64,000 bases of DNA from Rhodospirillaceae bacterium UBA6219 (lineage in GTDB: Bacteria > Pseudomonadota > Alphaproteobacteria > Rhodospirillales > Magnetospirillaceae): NCBI GenBank assembly GCA_002435715.1, contig DISD01000002.1, positions 22,994-86,993 of the forward strand, read 5' to 3'. Position 1 is the first letter of the stretch. Every line of letters begins with the position of its first letter. Shown here piece after piece: positions 34,486 to 44,082 of this stretch. Made by a program: the position numbers and the translations under genes. A model generated the notes under the pieces. That model searched no databases. It was not told where the DNA came from and saw nothing but the letters and a program-made list of their open reading frames with translations.

Positions 34486-36324
34486 ATGAATTCCGCTCTG
34501 CCGTCCACACCTTACCCGGCGGCCCTGGTTGGACTGTTGTCCGACCTTTCGTGCGTACTGTTCCGACGCAGCATGGATCGCGACGGCGTGTTGCGCTATG
34601 ACTGGGTGTCGCCCAACACCCAATCCCTGTTCGGCGTCGCCCCCGAGGACCTCACCGTCAACAAGGTCGGCGCGCTGAACGCCGTCCATTGGGCCGACCG
34701 TGACGACCATCTGCGCGAAATCAAGCGTTCCGCCGCCCAGTTGGACCGCTGCACCGAGTTGTTCCGCCTGATTTCGGCCGACGGACAAACCCATTGGCTG
34801 CGCGGAACCGCCCATCCGGTGCGGGGTGCCGACGGCTCGGTGACGTGGGACGGCGCCTGGCTGGACGTCACCCAGTGGATGCGGGCCGAACACCACTTCC
34901 AGACCGTCATGGACCACGCCGAAGATTGCATCATGACGGTGGATTGCAGCACCGGCATCGAATGGGCCAACGCCGCCACCGAACGCCTGTTCGGCTGCCG
35001 CGAGGGCGGTTTGCGCGGCCAATGCCTGATCGAGCTGATCCGTCAACCGTGCCCGGCCCCCAAGGACAATTGCCACGACGACCAGCTGATGTCGTGCTTT
35101 CAGCGCGGCACCCGCGAAGTCTTGGCTATCCGCAGCGACGGCAGCAGCTTTCCGTTCGAAATGACGGTGTCCGAGGTTCGCACCGACGGCAAACTGTCCC
35201 TGATCGTCATCGGTCGCGACATCACCCAACGCAAACGGACGGAAAGCGTTCTGGCCGAAACCGAACAGCGTTTGCGTCTGACCTTCGAAGCCGCCCCCAT
35301 CGGGGTGTTGGTGGCCGATTCGCAAGGCTGGGTGCGTCAAAGCAACCCGGCATTCCACCGCATGGCCGGCTTGGCCGCCGATCAGGTTCAAGGCGCCCTG
35401 ATCCAGTCCCTGGTGCCCGGCCTGCCCTGCGATTGGGGGGAACAGCCGTTCTGCCTTGAGGTGGACACCTTGCTGGACGACGGACAGAAGCGACGATGGT
35501 CGTTGACCGGCCGTCATTTCCTGGCCGGCGGAGAAGACGGCAGCCTGTCCAGCCTGTTGCTGGTCGAGGACGTCACCGAGGCCTCGCGCGCCGAGGAACA
35601 ACGCCGCAAGATGGAACGGGTGCTGACCGAAGGCCAGAAGCTGGAGGCCCTGGGCCGTCTGGCCGGCGGCGTCGCCCACGAATTGAACAACATGCTGGGC
35701 CCCATCCTGATGGGGGCCGAGTTGCTGATGCGTGGCGCCGCCTTGGACGACAAGAACCGGGAACGCTGCAACCGCATCGTCGAGGCCGCCAAACACGGCC
35801 GCGACATCGTTCGCGGCGTCCTGGCCTATTGCCGTCAGGACCGCCCCGACACGTCCGTTATCGACCTGGTGCCGATCATGCGCCAGTTCAGCGACCTGGC
35901 CCGTTCCAGCCTGCCACCCACCGTCAAGCTGGACATCTATGAAGAGGTGAACCAGGCCATGGTCCTGGGCAACGCCGTGCAATTGGTGCAGATCTTGTTG
36001 AATCTGGCCAACAACGCGCGTGACGCCATGGACGGCAAGGGCAATTTGACCGTTCGTCTGACCCGGACCATGGATGAAGTTCCCCATGCCCTGATCTCGG
36101 TGGCTGACAGCGGCTGCGGCATGAGTGAAACCATCGCCGCCCGAATCTTCGACCCCTTCTTCACCACCAAGCCGGTGGGTCAGGGAACCGGTTTGGGATT
36201 GTCGGTGGTCCATGGTCTGGTCACCGCCATGGGCGGTTCGGTGACGGTCAGCAGCCAACCGGGACACGGCACCATCTTCACCGTCGCCTTGCCGCTGGCC
36301 GACATGGCTTGCCCAACGCCGTGA
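34486..36324 (+). CDS. cytoplasmic PAS sensor histidine kinase
   Basis: 612 residues, no membrane segment. Three PAS-like regions: about 15-125 (YDWVSPNTQSLFGVAPEDL), about 130-255 (CIMTVDCSTGIEWANAATER) and about 265-370 (APIGVLVADSQGWVRQSNPA). The NtrB-like His box is LEALGRLAGGVAHELNNMLG. HATPase has LLNLANNARDAMDGKG, DSGCGM and TKPVGQGTGLGLSVVHGLV. ATG 34486 follows GAAGGT. A cluster of cysteines in the second PAS (RQPCPAPKDNCHDDQLMSC) could bind a metal or sense redox. It is followed after 46 bp by its presumptive receiver. Confidence 0.9.
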   Translation: MNSALPSTPYPAALVGLLSDLSCVLFRRSMDRDGVLRYDWVSPNTQSLFGVAPEDLTVNKVGALNAVHWADRDDHLREIKRSAAQLDRCTELFRLISADGQTHWLRGTAHPVRGADGSVTWDGAWLDVTQWMRAEHHFQTVMDHAEDCIMTVDCSTGIEWANAATERLFGCREGGLRGQCLIELIRQPCPAPKDNCHDDQLMSCFQRGTREVLAIRSDGSSFPFEMTVSEVRTDGKLSLIVIGRDITQRKRTESVLAETEQRLRLTFEAAPIGVLVADSQGWVRQSNPAFHRMAGLAADQVQGALIQSLVPGLPCDWGEQPFCLEVDTLLDDGQKRRWSLTGRHFLAGGEDGSLSSLLLVEDVTEASRAEEQRRKMERVLTEGQKLEALGRLAGGVAHELNNMLGPILMGAELLMRGAALDDKNRERCNRIVEAAKHGRDIVRGVLAYCRQDRPDTSVIDLVPIMRQFSDLARSSLPPTVKLDIYEEVNQAMVLGNAVQLVQILLNLANNARDAMDGKGNLTVRLTRTMDEVPHALISVADSGCGMSETIAARIFDPFFTTKPVGQGTGLGLSVVHGLVTAMGGSVTVSSQPGHGTIFTVALPLADMACPTP

Positions 36325-36370
36325 ATCCGACTATCAACACAGTCATGGGACATTTGACCGGGGAACCAAC

Positions 36371-36745
36371 ATGAGCCGCATCCTGATCGTCGAAGACACC
36401 CCCTTGATGCGCGACACCCTGGTCGACGTGCTGGGTGAGTTGGGCCACCAGGCGGTCACCGCCGAAAACGGTGCCGAAGCGGTCGACATGATCGCCGCCG
36501 GCCACGCTTTCGACGTCATCATCACCGACATCATCATGCCCGAGATGGACGGCATCGAAGCCATCTTGGAAATTCAGACCATGCGCCCGGAAACGCCGAT
36601 CATCGCCATTTCCGGTGGCAGCGCCCGCCTGGAAAAGGCGGCTGGCCTGGACACCGCCAAGCGCCTGGGCGCCGTGGCCGTGCTGGAAAAGCCGTTCGAA
36701 GTGGATGCCCTGGTCGCTGCCTTGGCGGTTGCCGAAAACCGTTAA
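36371..36745 (+). CDS. single-domain response regulator (CheY-like)
   Basis: 124 residues: ILIVEDTPLMRDTLVDVLGE, phospho-Asp in VIITDIIMPEMDG, Ser in IAISGG and Lys in LEKPF. It has a receiver only. It lies directly after the PAS kinase gene on the same strand and is its likely phosphoacceptor. Output must be by protein interaction. The neighbouring mipZ is on the other side of the kinase; a functional link to division is possible but unsupported by sequence. Confidence 0.9.
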   Translation: MSRILIVEDTPLMRDTLVDVLGELGHQAVTAENGAEAVDMIAAGHAFDVIITDIIMPEMDGIEAILEIQTMRPETPIIAISGGSARLEKAAGLDTAKRLGAVAVLEKPFEVDALVAALAVAENR

Positions 36746-36749
36746 ACCG

Positions 36750-37790
36750 TCAGCTTTGCGGCTTCATGCCCCGGCGCCGACGGTCGTCGGCCAAGGCACG
36801 GGCCAGGGCTTCGCCGGCGGCGATGGAATCGGTCACGTAACGCCAATAGCCTTGCGCCAGTTCCAAGGATTTCCGCATGGCCTCGCTGCTCAAAGCGGCC
36901 TCGGACTGGTTGAAATTCTGGGCGTCGTCGGCGCCGCTTCCGCCAAAAGCCCGCCAGGGCAGGCCATTGTCGTAATCCCGGGGCGCCACCAGCCGCACCG
37001 GATGGGAATCGCTTGCCGGTTCACTGGCGATTTCCGCCGGACGCAGGATTTCCGTCACCCCCATGTCTTCCCACGAACACCAGCGCGCATAGATCCACTC
37101 GCACAAGGTCCGGCTCCAGGCGATGAAGTCGTCGCGGGCGGCGGTGCTGGGGAATTCGGCGCAATGCGGGGCGAAACGATAGGTGATGACGGCGAAGGCC
37201 CGGCCATCGGCCGCCACCGTGCGGTCGGCCAGACGCTTCAGCACCCGGGCCTTGTCCAGGTGGCGGTTGGCTTCCAGCACGCTGCCGGCCACTTCCTTGG
37301 ACGTCACCACGCAGGTCTCGGCCCCTTCACCGAAGGCGCGAGCCATCATATGGCCGTCATGGTCGCGGAAGATCCCCACCAGCGGGCGTCCCAGATGGTC
37401 GGCCAAGGCCCCCAGGAAATGGGCGATTTCACCGGCGGCGTGGGGCTGCGCCAGCAGGATGTAGATATAGATGGGGGACAGGCTTCCCGGATAATCGCCG
37501 ACCAGCGTGTCGACCACCTCTTCGGGGATGTCTTCGGACACCGAATAAAGCGAACCGTCGGGAAAGCCCACATAGACGCCCTCGATGTCGCCCATGGTGG
37601 CGTCCACATACGAATATTCCACCAAACGAAAAGGCGCCAATTCGCGGTAAATCGCCCGGTTGCCCGGATTGGCGGGGGCCAAGGTTTCGCCCGCGGCCGC
37701 CTGTTCCGCCAACAATTGCATGAAGGCGCCGACCACCTGGGTCGAATCGATCCTTATGCGAATGACGTCATCAAGGATTTTCACAGCCAT
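36750..37790 (-). CDS. conserved-looking protein of unknown function
   Basis: 346 residues, no recognised domain, signal peptide or transmembrane helix. The first third contains RLVEYSYVDATMGDIEGVYV then GFPDGSLYSVSEDI, a pattern that recalls the PAS-like fold of Cache sensors, but the similarity is weak. The middle has LVGIFRDHDGHMMARAFGEG and a single Trp/Cys-rich stretch (TLCEWIYARWCSWEDMG). The C-terminus is helical and charged. ATG 37790 follows AAGGGG; ATG 37817 is also open. It is convergent with the receiver gene, with 4 bp between stops, and divergent from the liv operon. Possibly a sensory protein. Confidence 0.65.
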   Translation of the reverse strand: MAVKILDDVIRIRIDSTQVVGAFMQLLAEQAAAGETLAPANPGNRAIYRELAPFRLVEYSYVDATMGDIEGVYVGFPDGSLYSVSEDIPEEVVDTLVGDYPGSLSPIYIYILLAQPHAAGEIAHFLGALADHLGRPLVGIFRDHDGHMMARAFGEGAETCVVTSKEVAGSVLEANRHLDKARVLKRLADRTVAADGRAFAVITYRFAPHCAEFPSTAARDDFIAWSRTLCEWIYARWCSWEDMGVTEILRPAEIASEPASDSHPVRLVAPRDYDNGLPWRAFGGSGADDAQNFNQSEAALSSEAMRKSLELAQGYWRYVTDSIAAGEALARALADDRRRRGMKPQS

Positions 37791-37815
37791 CCCCCTGCCC
37801 CTTTCCCAAGCCGGC

Positions 37816-37821
37816 ATAATA
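37816..37821 (-). promoter_or_regulatory. candidate extended -10 for the unknown gene
   Basis: On the minus strand TGG-TATTAT gives an extended -10 motif, placing a transcription start about 19 bp before ATG 37790. No clear -35 is seen. Confidence 0.3.
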
Positions 37822-37875
37822 CCAGACCATATCGCTTCAGGTATCGAGAAAGTGCCATGTCATGGGCTTTGGTCG

Positions 37876-37903
37876 TTGACAGCCCGGCCCCAGCGAGTAG
37901 TTT
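37876..37903 (+). promoter_or_regulatory. candidate promoter of the liv operon
   Basis: A perfect TTGACA -35 (37876-37881), 16-bp spacer and TAGTTT as a poor -10 (37898-37903), about 43 bp before the livH start. It is the only TTGACA in the 155-bp intergenic region. Confidence 0.4.
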
Positions 37904-37945
37904 TCAAAGACCCGTCCCCACAAACGGGACCAGCAAGGTGGGCGA

Positions 37946-38860
37946 ATGGAATATTTCCTTCAGCAGTTGATCAACGGACTGACTTTGGGAGCCATTTATG
38001 GCCTGATCGCCATCGGTTACACCATGGTATATGGCATTATTCGCATGATTAATTTCGCCCATGGCGAGATTTACATGCTGGGCGCCTTCATATCCCTGAT
38101 AGCGTTTCTGGTTTCTACCCTGTTGGGCGGGACTTCCGTCGCCTTGGGATTGCTGGCCGCCCTGGTGTCAACCATGGTGTTGACGGCGCTTTACGGCTGG
38201 GCGGTGGAACGGGTGGCCTATCGCCCCTTGCGCAACGCCCCGAAACTGGCGCCGCTGATTTCCGCCATCGGCATGTCCATCGTGTTGCAGAATTTCTCGC
38301 AATTGACCCAAGGCGCGCGCGTCAAGCCGTTGCCGCCTTTGTTCAAGGGCGGCATCGAGCTGATGCATGGCGAAACCTTCTCGGTCAATCTGTCCTATCT
38401 GCAGATGACCATCATGGCGCTGACCGTGGTGCTGATGATGGTCTTCACCTGGGTGATCACCCGCACCTCCCTGGGCCGCGCCCAACGCGCCACCGAACAG
38501 GACATGAAGATGGCGGCGCTGTTGGGGGTGAACACCGACCGCATCATTTCGGCGACCTTCGTCATGGGCGCCACCCTGGCCTCGGTGGCCGGGTTGATGG
38601 TCACCCTTTATTACGGCGTCATCGATTTCTACATCGGCTTTCTGGCCGGCATCAAAGCCTTCACGGCGGCCGTTCTGGGCGGCATCGGGTCGTTGCCCGG
38701 CGCCATGCTGGGGGGCCTTTTGATCGGTTTGATCGAAGCCTTCTGGTCCGGTTATTTCTCGATCGAATACAAGGATGTGGCGGCTTTTTCCATCCTGGTC
38801 CTGGTGCTGCTTTTCCGTCCCACCGGCCTGTTGGGCCGCCCGGAAGTGGAGAAGATCTAG
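37946..38860 (+). CDS. livH: branched-chain amino acid ABC transporter permease LivH
   Basis: 304 residues, about eight membrane helices. The N-terminus MEYFLQQLINGLTLGAIYGL then INFAHGEIYMLGAF is the LivH signature; a later loop ATEQDMKMAALLGVN is the ATPase-contact EAA-like region. It imports leucine, isoleucine, valine or related amino acids with livM, livG, livF and livK, all encoded downstream in order. AAGGTGG precedes the start. livM starts on the base after its stop. Confidence 0.93.
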   Translation: MEYFLQQLINGLTLGAIYGLIAIGYTMVYGIIRMINFAHGEIYMLGAFISLIAFLVSTLLGGTSVALGLLAALVSTMVLTALYGWAVERVAYRPLRNAPKLAPLISAIGMSIVLQNFSQLTQGARVKPLPPLFKGGIELMHGETFSVNLSYLQMTIMALTVVLMMVFTWVITRTSLGRAQRATEQDMKMAALLGVNTDRIISATFVMGATLASVAGLMVTLYYGVIDFYIGFLAGIKAFTAAVLGGIGSLPGAMLGGLLIGLIEAFWSGYFSIEYKDVAAFSILVLVLLFRPTGLLGRPEVEKI

Positions 38861-40126
38861 ATGGCCGGCGCCGCTTTGAAAGCCGCCCTCAAGGACGGCA
38901 TCCTGGGCGCGGTGGTCGCCGCCGCTTTGGCCTTGCCCATGCTGGGTTTCCGTTTGGTGGATTCGGCTTCCGCCCTGACCTTGGCCACCCGTTTCGACTG
39001 GGTGGCGTGGGCTGCCGCCATCGTCGGACTGGGACGTTTCGCCCTGTGTCTGCTGCGCCAGTCGGTTCCCGCCGACCGCGTGCCGATGATGCCCGATCTG
39101 GGCGCCCGATTCCCCAAGGCCCGTCTGATGGTGGGCTGGGCCTTGGCCGGCTTCGCCCTGGTTCTGCCCTTCCTGCCCTTCGCCGACCGGTCGCTGGTGG
39201 ACAAGGCCACCATGGTGCTGATCTACGTCATGCTGGGCTGGGGGCTGAACATCGTCGTCGGCCTGGCCGGTTTGCTGGATCTGGGCTTCGTCGCCTTCTA
39301 CGCCGTCGGCGCCTATTCCTATGCGCTTTTGGCCACCAAGCTGGATTTGTCGTTCTGGCTGTGTCTGCCCATGGCCGGATTGTTCGCCGCCAGTTTCGGT
39401 ATCCTGCTGGGCTTTCCGGTGCTGCGCCTGCGCGGTGATTATCTGGCCATCGTCACCTTGGGTTTCGGCGAGATCATCCGCGTCATCTTGCAGAATTGGG
39501 TGGATTTCACCAACGGCCCCAACGGCATCAGCGGCATTCCGCGCCCCACCTTGTTCGGCTTGCAATTCACCGCCAACGCCCCCGAAGGCAAGACCACCTT
39601 CGCTGATTACTTCGGCTTGGATTTTTCCGGCGAACACCGGGTGATCTTTCTGTATTTCGTCATCCTGGCTTTGGCGCTGCTGACCAACCTGTTCACCTTG
39701 CGCATCCGCCGCCTGCCCATCGGCCGGGCCTGGGAAGCACTGCGCGAGGACGAAATCGCCTGTCGCTCGCTGGGGCTGAACCCCACCATGATCAAGCTGT
39801 CGGCCTTTGCCACCGGCGCCATGTTCGCCGGTTTCGCCGGCTCGTTCTTCGCCACCCGCCAGGGCTTCATCAGCCCGGAAAGCTTCACCTTCATCGAATC
39901 GGCGGTGATCCTGGCCATCGTCGTGCTGGGCGGCATGGGCAGCCAGATCGGCGTGGTGCTGGCGGCGTTGCTGTTGGTCGGCCTGCCCGAATGGTTCCGT
40001 GAATTGCAGCAATACCGCATGCTGGCCTTTGGCGGCACCATGGTGCTGATCATGTTGTGGAAGCCGTCGGGCCTGTTGTCGCATCGCGCGCCGACCATCC
40101 GCCTGGGCAAGGGAGCCCCATCATGA
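38861..40126 (+). CDS. livM: branched-chain amino acid ABC transporter permease LivM
   Basis: 421 residues. The N-terminal 110 residues contain extra helices (as in other LivM proteins of about 400 residues) before the conserved core VLIYVMLGWGLNIVVGLAGL and DLGFVAFYAVGAYSYALLAT. The cytoplasmic EAA-like loop is RAWEALREDEIACRSLGLNP. It forms the heterodimeric channel with LivH. The stop overlaps the livG start (ATGA), showing coupling. Confidence 0.93.
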   Translation: MAGAALKAALKDGILGAVVAAALALPMLGFRLVDSASALTLATRFDWVAWAAAIVGLGRFALCLLRQSVPADRVPMMPDLGARFPKARLMVGWALAGFALVLPFLPFADRSLVDKATMVLIYVMLGWGLNIVVGLAGLLDLGFVAFYAVGAYSYALLATKLDLSFWLCLPMAGLFAASFGILLGFPVLRLRGDYLAIVTLGFGEIIRVILQNWVDFTNGPNGISGIPRPTLFGLQFTANAPEGKTTFADYFGLDFSGEHRVIFLYFVILALALLTNLFTLRIRRLPIGRAWEALREDEIACRSLGLNPTMIKLSAFATGAMFAGFAGSFFATRQGFISPESFTFIESAVILAIVVLGGMGSQIGVVLAALLLVGLPEWFRELQQYRMLAFGGTMVLIMLWKPSGLLSHRAPTIRLGKGAPS

Positions 40127-40932
40127 GCACGGCGCCGTTGCTGGAGGTCGAACACGTCACCATGCGCTTCGGCGGCCTGTTCGCCGTCAACGATCTGTCG
40201 TTCACCGCCCGCGCCAAGTCGATCACCGCCGTCATCGGCCCCAACGGTGCCGGCAAGACCACTTTGTTCAACTGCATCACCGGCTTCTACAAGCCGCAGG
40301 TCGGGCGCATGACCCTGAACCATGCCGACGGCCCGGTGCTGTTGGAACGTCTGGACGATTACGACATCGCCGCCCAGGCCAAGGTGGCACGCACCTTCCA
40401 GAACATCCGCCTGTTCGCCCGCATGAGCGTTTTGGAAAACCTGATCGTCGCCCAACACCACACGCTGATGCGGGCCAGCGCCTTTTCCCTGGCCGGTCTG
40501 CTGGGCCTGGCGCGCTATTCCAAGGCGGAAAAGCTGGCCGTCGACAAGGCGCGGCACTGGCTGGACCGGGTGGGACTGCTGGATTTGGCCGACGAGGACG
40601 CCGGCTCCCTGCCTTATGGCTCGCAGCGCCGGTTGGAAATCGCCCGGGCCATGTGCACCGATCCGGTTCTGCTGTGCCTGGACGAACCGGCCGCCGGTCT
40701 GAACCCCAAGGAATCGTTGGAACTGAACACGCTTCTGACCGGGATCCGCGATGAAATGGGTATCGGCCTGTTGCTGATCGAACATGACATGAGCGTGGTC
40801 ATGGGCATTTCCGATTGGGTGGTGGTGCTGGATTACGGCAGCAAGATCGCCGAAGGCACGCCGGCGGAAATCCGCGACGACCCGGCGGTCATCCGCGCCT
40901 ATTTGGGCGAACCCGACGAGGCGGAGGCCTGA
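40123..40932 (+). CDS. livG: branched-chain amino acid ABC transporter ATP-binding protein LivG
   Basis: 269 residues. Walker A is IGPNGAGKTTLFNCITGFYK, the signature LPYGSQRRLEIARAM (LivG-type variant of LSGGQ), Walker B LLCLDEPAAGLNP, H-loop IEHDMSVVMG. The LivG-specific ARTFQNIRLFARMSVLENL is present. ATG 40123 is used because it overlaps the livM stop; upstream in-frame codons lie inside livM. livF follows 1 bp after. Confidence 0.93.
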   Translation: MSTAPLLEVEHVTMRFGGLFAVNDLSFTARAKSITAVIGPNGAGKTTLFNCITGFYKPQVGRMTLNHADGPVLLERLDDYDIAAQAKVARTFQNIRLFARMSVLENLIVAQHHTLMRASAFSLAGLLGLARYSKAEKLAVDKARHWLDRVGLLDLADEDAGSLPYGSQRRLEIARAMCTDPVLLCLDEPAAGLNPKESLELNTLLTGIRDEMGIGLLLIEHDMSVVMGISDWVVVLDYGSKIAEGTPAEIRDDPAVIRAYLGEPDEAEA

Positions 40933-40933
40933 T

Positions 40934-41652
<719 letters not shown>

Positions 41653-41656
<4 letters not shown>

Positions 41657-41994
41657 TCCAATCCTTCCCCGTCTTCATCGGTGTTACCATCTTGTTCATG
41701 GGCGGCTGCGCCTTCATGACCGGACAGGCGGTTTCCGGCACCTGGCGCCCGCTCTGGCAGGCCGTGACCTATGCGCTGATGCTGGGCGCCGTCGATCGTT
41801 TCCTGGTTTTCGCCCTGTTCGGCGGGCAATTGCTCAGCCTGACCGGCTATGTGCTGGACACCGCCATCATCACCGCCATCGCCGCCGGTTCCTGGCGGGC
41901 GACGCGGGCCCGGCGCATGTGTCTGCAATATCCCTGGCTTTATGAACGCGTCGGCCTGTTCGGCTGGCGTCAACGCTTGACGCACCGCGCCTAA
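41653..41994 (+). CDS. small membrane protein of the liv operon (DUF6867-like)
   Basis: 113 residues with three hydrophobic helices (about 4-24, 36-57, 64-84) and a basic C-terminus (RATRARRMCLQYPWLYERVG). It is translationally coupled to livF, and livK follows 78 bp later, so it is inserted between the transporter's ATPase and binding-protein genes. I recall similar proteins annotated DUF6867 beside liv genes in related alphaproteobacteria; a role as a transporter accessory or regulator is inference. Confidence 0.75.
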
Positions 41995-42072
41995 GGGGAT
42001 GCCTTCCCCGTGACCAGGTGTTAAGGTTTCGCCAATAAGTTTTTTTTCTTACCAGACGGAGGGTTACGGGAG

Positions 42073-43173
42073 ATGAAGACTTTGAAGACTCTGGCTTTGG
42101 CCAGTGTGGCCGCCCTGGCGTTCAGCGCCGCTGCCCATGCCGAAATCCTGCTGGGTCTGGCCGGTCCGATGACCGGTCCGGAAGCCCAGTTCGGCGAACA
42201 GTTCAAGCAAGGCGCCAACAAGGCCGTCGAAGACATCAACGCCAAGGGCGGTGTCTTGGGCCAGAAGGTCAAGATCGTCGTCGGCGACGACGCCTGCGAT
42301 CCCAAGCAGGCCCGTTCGGTGGCCGAGGAACTGTCCTCGAAGAAGGTTGCCGCCGTCATCGGTCACTTCTGCTCGGGGTCTTCCATCCCCGCTTCGGAAG
42401 TTTACCAGGAAAACGGCATTCCGCAGATTTCCCCCGGCTCGACCAACCCGACCTACACCGAGCGCGGCATGAACAACGTGTTCCGCGTCTGCGGCCGTGA
42501 CGACCAACAGGGTCCGACCGCCGCCCATTACATCAGCAAGAAGTTCCCCGGCAAGAAGGTCGCCATCATTCATGACAAATCGGCTTACGGCAAAGGCCTG
42601 GCCGACGAGTTCAAGAAGGCGCTGAATGCCGATGGCGTCACCGAAGTCTTCTACGAAGCCATCACCGCCGGTGAAAAGGATTATTCCGCCCTGGTCACCA
42701 AGCTGAAATCGGCCGGCGCCGATTTCGTCTTCCTGGGCGGCTACAAGACCGAAGGCGGCTTGATCGTGCGTCAGATGCGCGACCAGGGTCTGAAGACCAC
42801 CCTGGTGGGCGGCGACGCCCTGCTGGTGGAAGAATTCTGGGCCATCACCGGCGCCGCCGGCGAAGGCACCCTGGTGACCTTCAGCCCCGATCCGCGTCTG
42901 CTGCCGCAGAACGCCGCCCTGGTGAAGTACTATCGCGACAAGAAGTACGAGCCCGAGACCTATACCCTTTATTCCTTCGGTGCCATCCAGGCCTGGGCCA
43001 TGGCCGCCGAAAAGGCCGGCAGCACCGACGGCAAGAAGGTGATCGCCGCGCTGAAGGCCAACAAGTTCGATACCGTCATCGGCAATATCGGCTTCGACGC
43101 CAAGGGTGACGTGGTCGGCCCCAATTACGTCATGTATGTGTGGAAGAACGGCAAGTACGTTTACGCTGATTGA
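42073..43173 (+). CDS. livK: branched-chain amino acid periplasmic binding protein LivK
   Basis: 366 residues. The signal peptide is MKTLKTLALASVAALAFSAA with cleavage after AHA. The mature type I periplasmic binding domain begins EILLGLAGPMTGPEAQFGEQ; PGSTNPTYTERGMNNVFRVC and GRDDQQGP are typical ligand-cleft regions. It delivers amino acids to LivHMGF. A GGAGGG and GGGAG lie upstream, and an eight-base T run precedes them. Being last, with its own leader and a strong terminator, it may be made in excess, as is usual for binding proteins. Confidence 0.93.
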   Translation: MKTLKTLALASVAALAFSAAAHAEILLGLAGPMTGPEAQFGEQFKQGANKAVEDINAKGGVLGQKVKIVVGDDACDPKQARSVAEELSSKKVAAVIGHFCSGSSIPASEVYQENGIPQISPGSTNPTYTERGMNNVFRVCGRDDQQGPTAAHYISKKFPGKKVAIIHDKSAYGKGLADEFKKALNADGVTEVFYEAITAGEKDYSALVTKLKSAGADFVFLGGYKTEGGLIVRQMRDQGLKTTLVGGDALLVEEFWAITGAAGEGTLVTFSPDPRLLPQNAALVKYYRDKKYEPETYTLYSFGAIQAWAMAAEKAGSTDGKKVIAALKANKFDTVIGNIGFDAKGDVVGPNYVMYVWKNGKYVYAD

Positions 43174-43199
43174 CAAGTGTTTCAGCGGCTTTGACGATG

Positions 43200-43227
43200 G
43201 GCCCGGCGCACCAGCGCCGGGCCTTTC
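43200..43227 (+). terminator. intrinsic terminator after livK
   Basis: GGCCCGGCGC-ACCA-GCGCCGGGCC, a perfect 10-bp stem, followed by TTTC, 27 bp after the livK stop. It ends the liv operon. Confidence 0.8.
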
Positions 43228-43294
43228 GCGTTGACGCAGACTGGCTTTCGGCTCACCCTTTCAACCCTAGATCCAAGAGAGGGAGGGCCGAAAG

Positions 43295-43621
43295 ATGCCG
43301 ATGATGAAAGATTGCATCAACGCCTGCGACCTGGCGCATCGCGCCACCACCGAAGCCGCCATCCACGGCATGCAACAAGGTGGCAAATGCGCCAATTGGG
43401 AATTGGTGCAATTGCTGCTGGATACCGCCGATATCACTGAAACCGCCACCGATTTCCTGTTACGGTCGTCGCGTCAGCACACCTCGGTTCTGCGCGTCAC
43501 CGCTGAAATCGCCGACAAATGCGCCGATGCTTGCGAGAAACTGGCGGCCGAGGATTTGCGTATGAAAGAATGCGCCGAATCCTGCCGACGGGCGGCGACG
43601 CAATGCCGAAAGGTCCTCTGA
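43295..43621 (+). CDS. four-helix-bundle copper-binding-like protein (DUF326)
   Basis: 108 residues with eight cysteines, six of them in three CxxxC motifs (CINAC, CADAC, CAESC) on helical segments, the pattern of DUF326/Csp proteins that bind copper(I) inside a four-helix bundle. No signal peptide, so it is cytoplasmic like Csp3, but it has fewer cysteines than known copper-storage proteins, so the capacity would be lower. The start is preceded by GGGAGGG. It is a single-gene unit between two terminators. Confidence 0.8.
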   Translation: MPMMKDCINACDLAHRATTEAAIHGMQQGGKCANWELVQLLLDTADITETATDFLLRSSRQHTSVLRVTAEIADKCADACEKLAAEDLRMKECAESCRRAATQCRKVL

Positions 43622-43628
43622 TCACGCA

Positions 43629-43655
43629 AAGCCCCGCTTCGGCGGGGCTTTTTAA
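43629..43655 (+). terminator. intrinsic terminator after the DUF326 gene
   Basis: AAGCCCCGC-TTCG-GCGGGGCTT with a following TTTTT, 8 bp after the stop codon: a textbook rho-independent terminator. Confidence 0.92.
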
Positions 43656-43716
43656 TAGAAACGACACGGGCCTTCGTGGCACCTTGCTGCCATTGCAGAT
43701 CAGGAAAGACGCGACC

Positions 43717-44055
43717 ATGGACGAAACCACCATCACCGGCAACCTGCCCAACATGAAAGTGGAAATCAGCCATCGGGTGGACGCGGAAGCCGGCGCCGAA
43801 GTGATGACCATCCAATTGCGCGCCAGCCCCGATTTCAACGCCGCCTTGCCTTTGGCGGGCGGCTTCCTGCAATCGTCTTTGACCAACGCCTTGCTGCAAT
43901 CGCCCTTGATGGGGGAAATGGGCCGGATGGGGCCGGGCATGGACCCCATGGCGCTGTGGGGCCAGGCGATGGAAATGTGGATGGCGCCCTGGCGCCAATT
44001 GGCGCAAGCCAATCCCCTGTTGAGCTTTCTAGGCGAATTGAACCAGGGTAAATAA
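43717..44055 (+). CDS. small protein of unknown function, Met-rich C-terminal half
   Basis: 112 residues. The N-terminal half reads as beta-strands (MKVEISHRVDAEAGAEVMTI); the second half is hydrophobic and Met-rich (LMGEMGRMGPGMDPMALWGQ then MEMWMAPWRQL), without a clear membrane helix. I recognise no family. ATG 43717 follows AGGAAAG, and codon use matches neighbours (G/C third positions). It lies between the CxxxC protein and bacteriohemerythrin; Met-rich stretches can bind copper(I), which would fit the neighbour, but this is speculative. Confidence 0.6.
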   Translation: MDETTITGNLPNMKVEISHRVDAEAGAEVMTIQLRASPDFNAALPLAGGFLQSSLTNALLQSPLMGEMGRMGPGMDPMALWGQAMEMWMAPWRQLAQANPLLSFLGELNQGK

Positions 44056-44082
44056 CGTCGCCATGTCACCTTTGCATGCCGG

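Noticed and set aside
34408..36267. N-terminal extension of the mipZ frame by about 620 codons
   Set aside because: It is the antisense of the PAS kinase gene; MipZ homologues begin at the VVGNEKGG region, matching ATG 34407.
38168..40084. 638-codon minus-strand open frame opposite livH and livM
   Set aside because: Gln/Gly/His-rich antisense composition; the liv permeases are certain.
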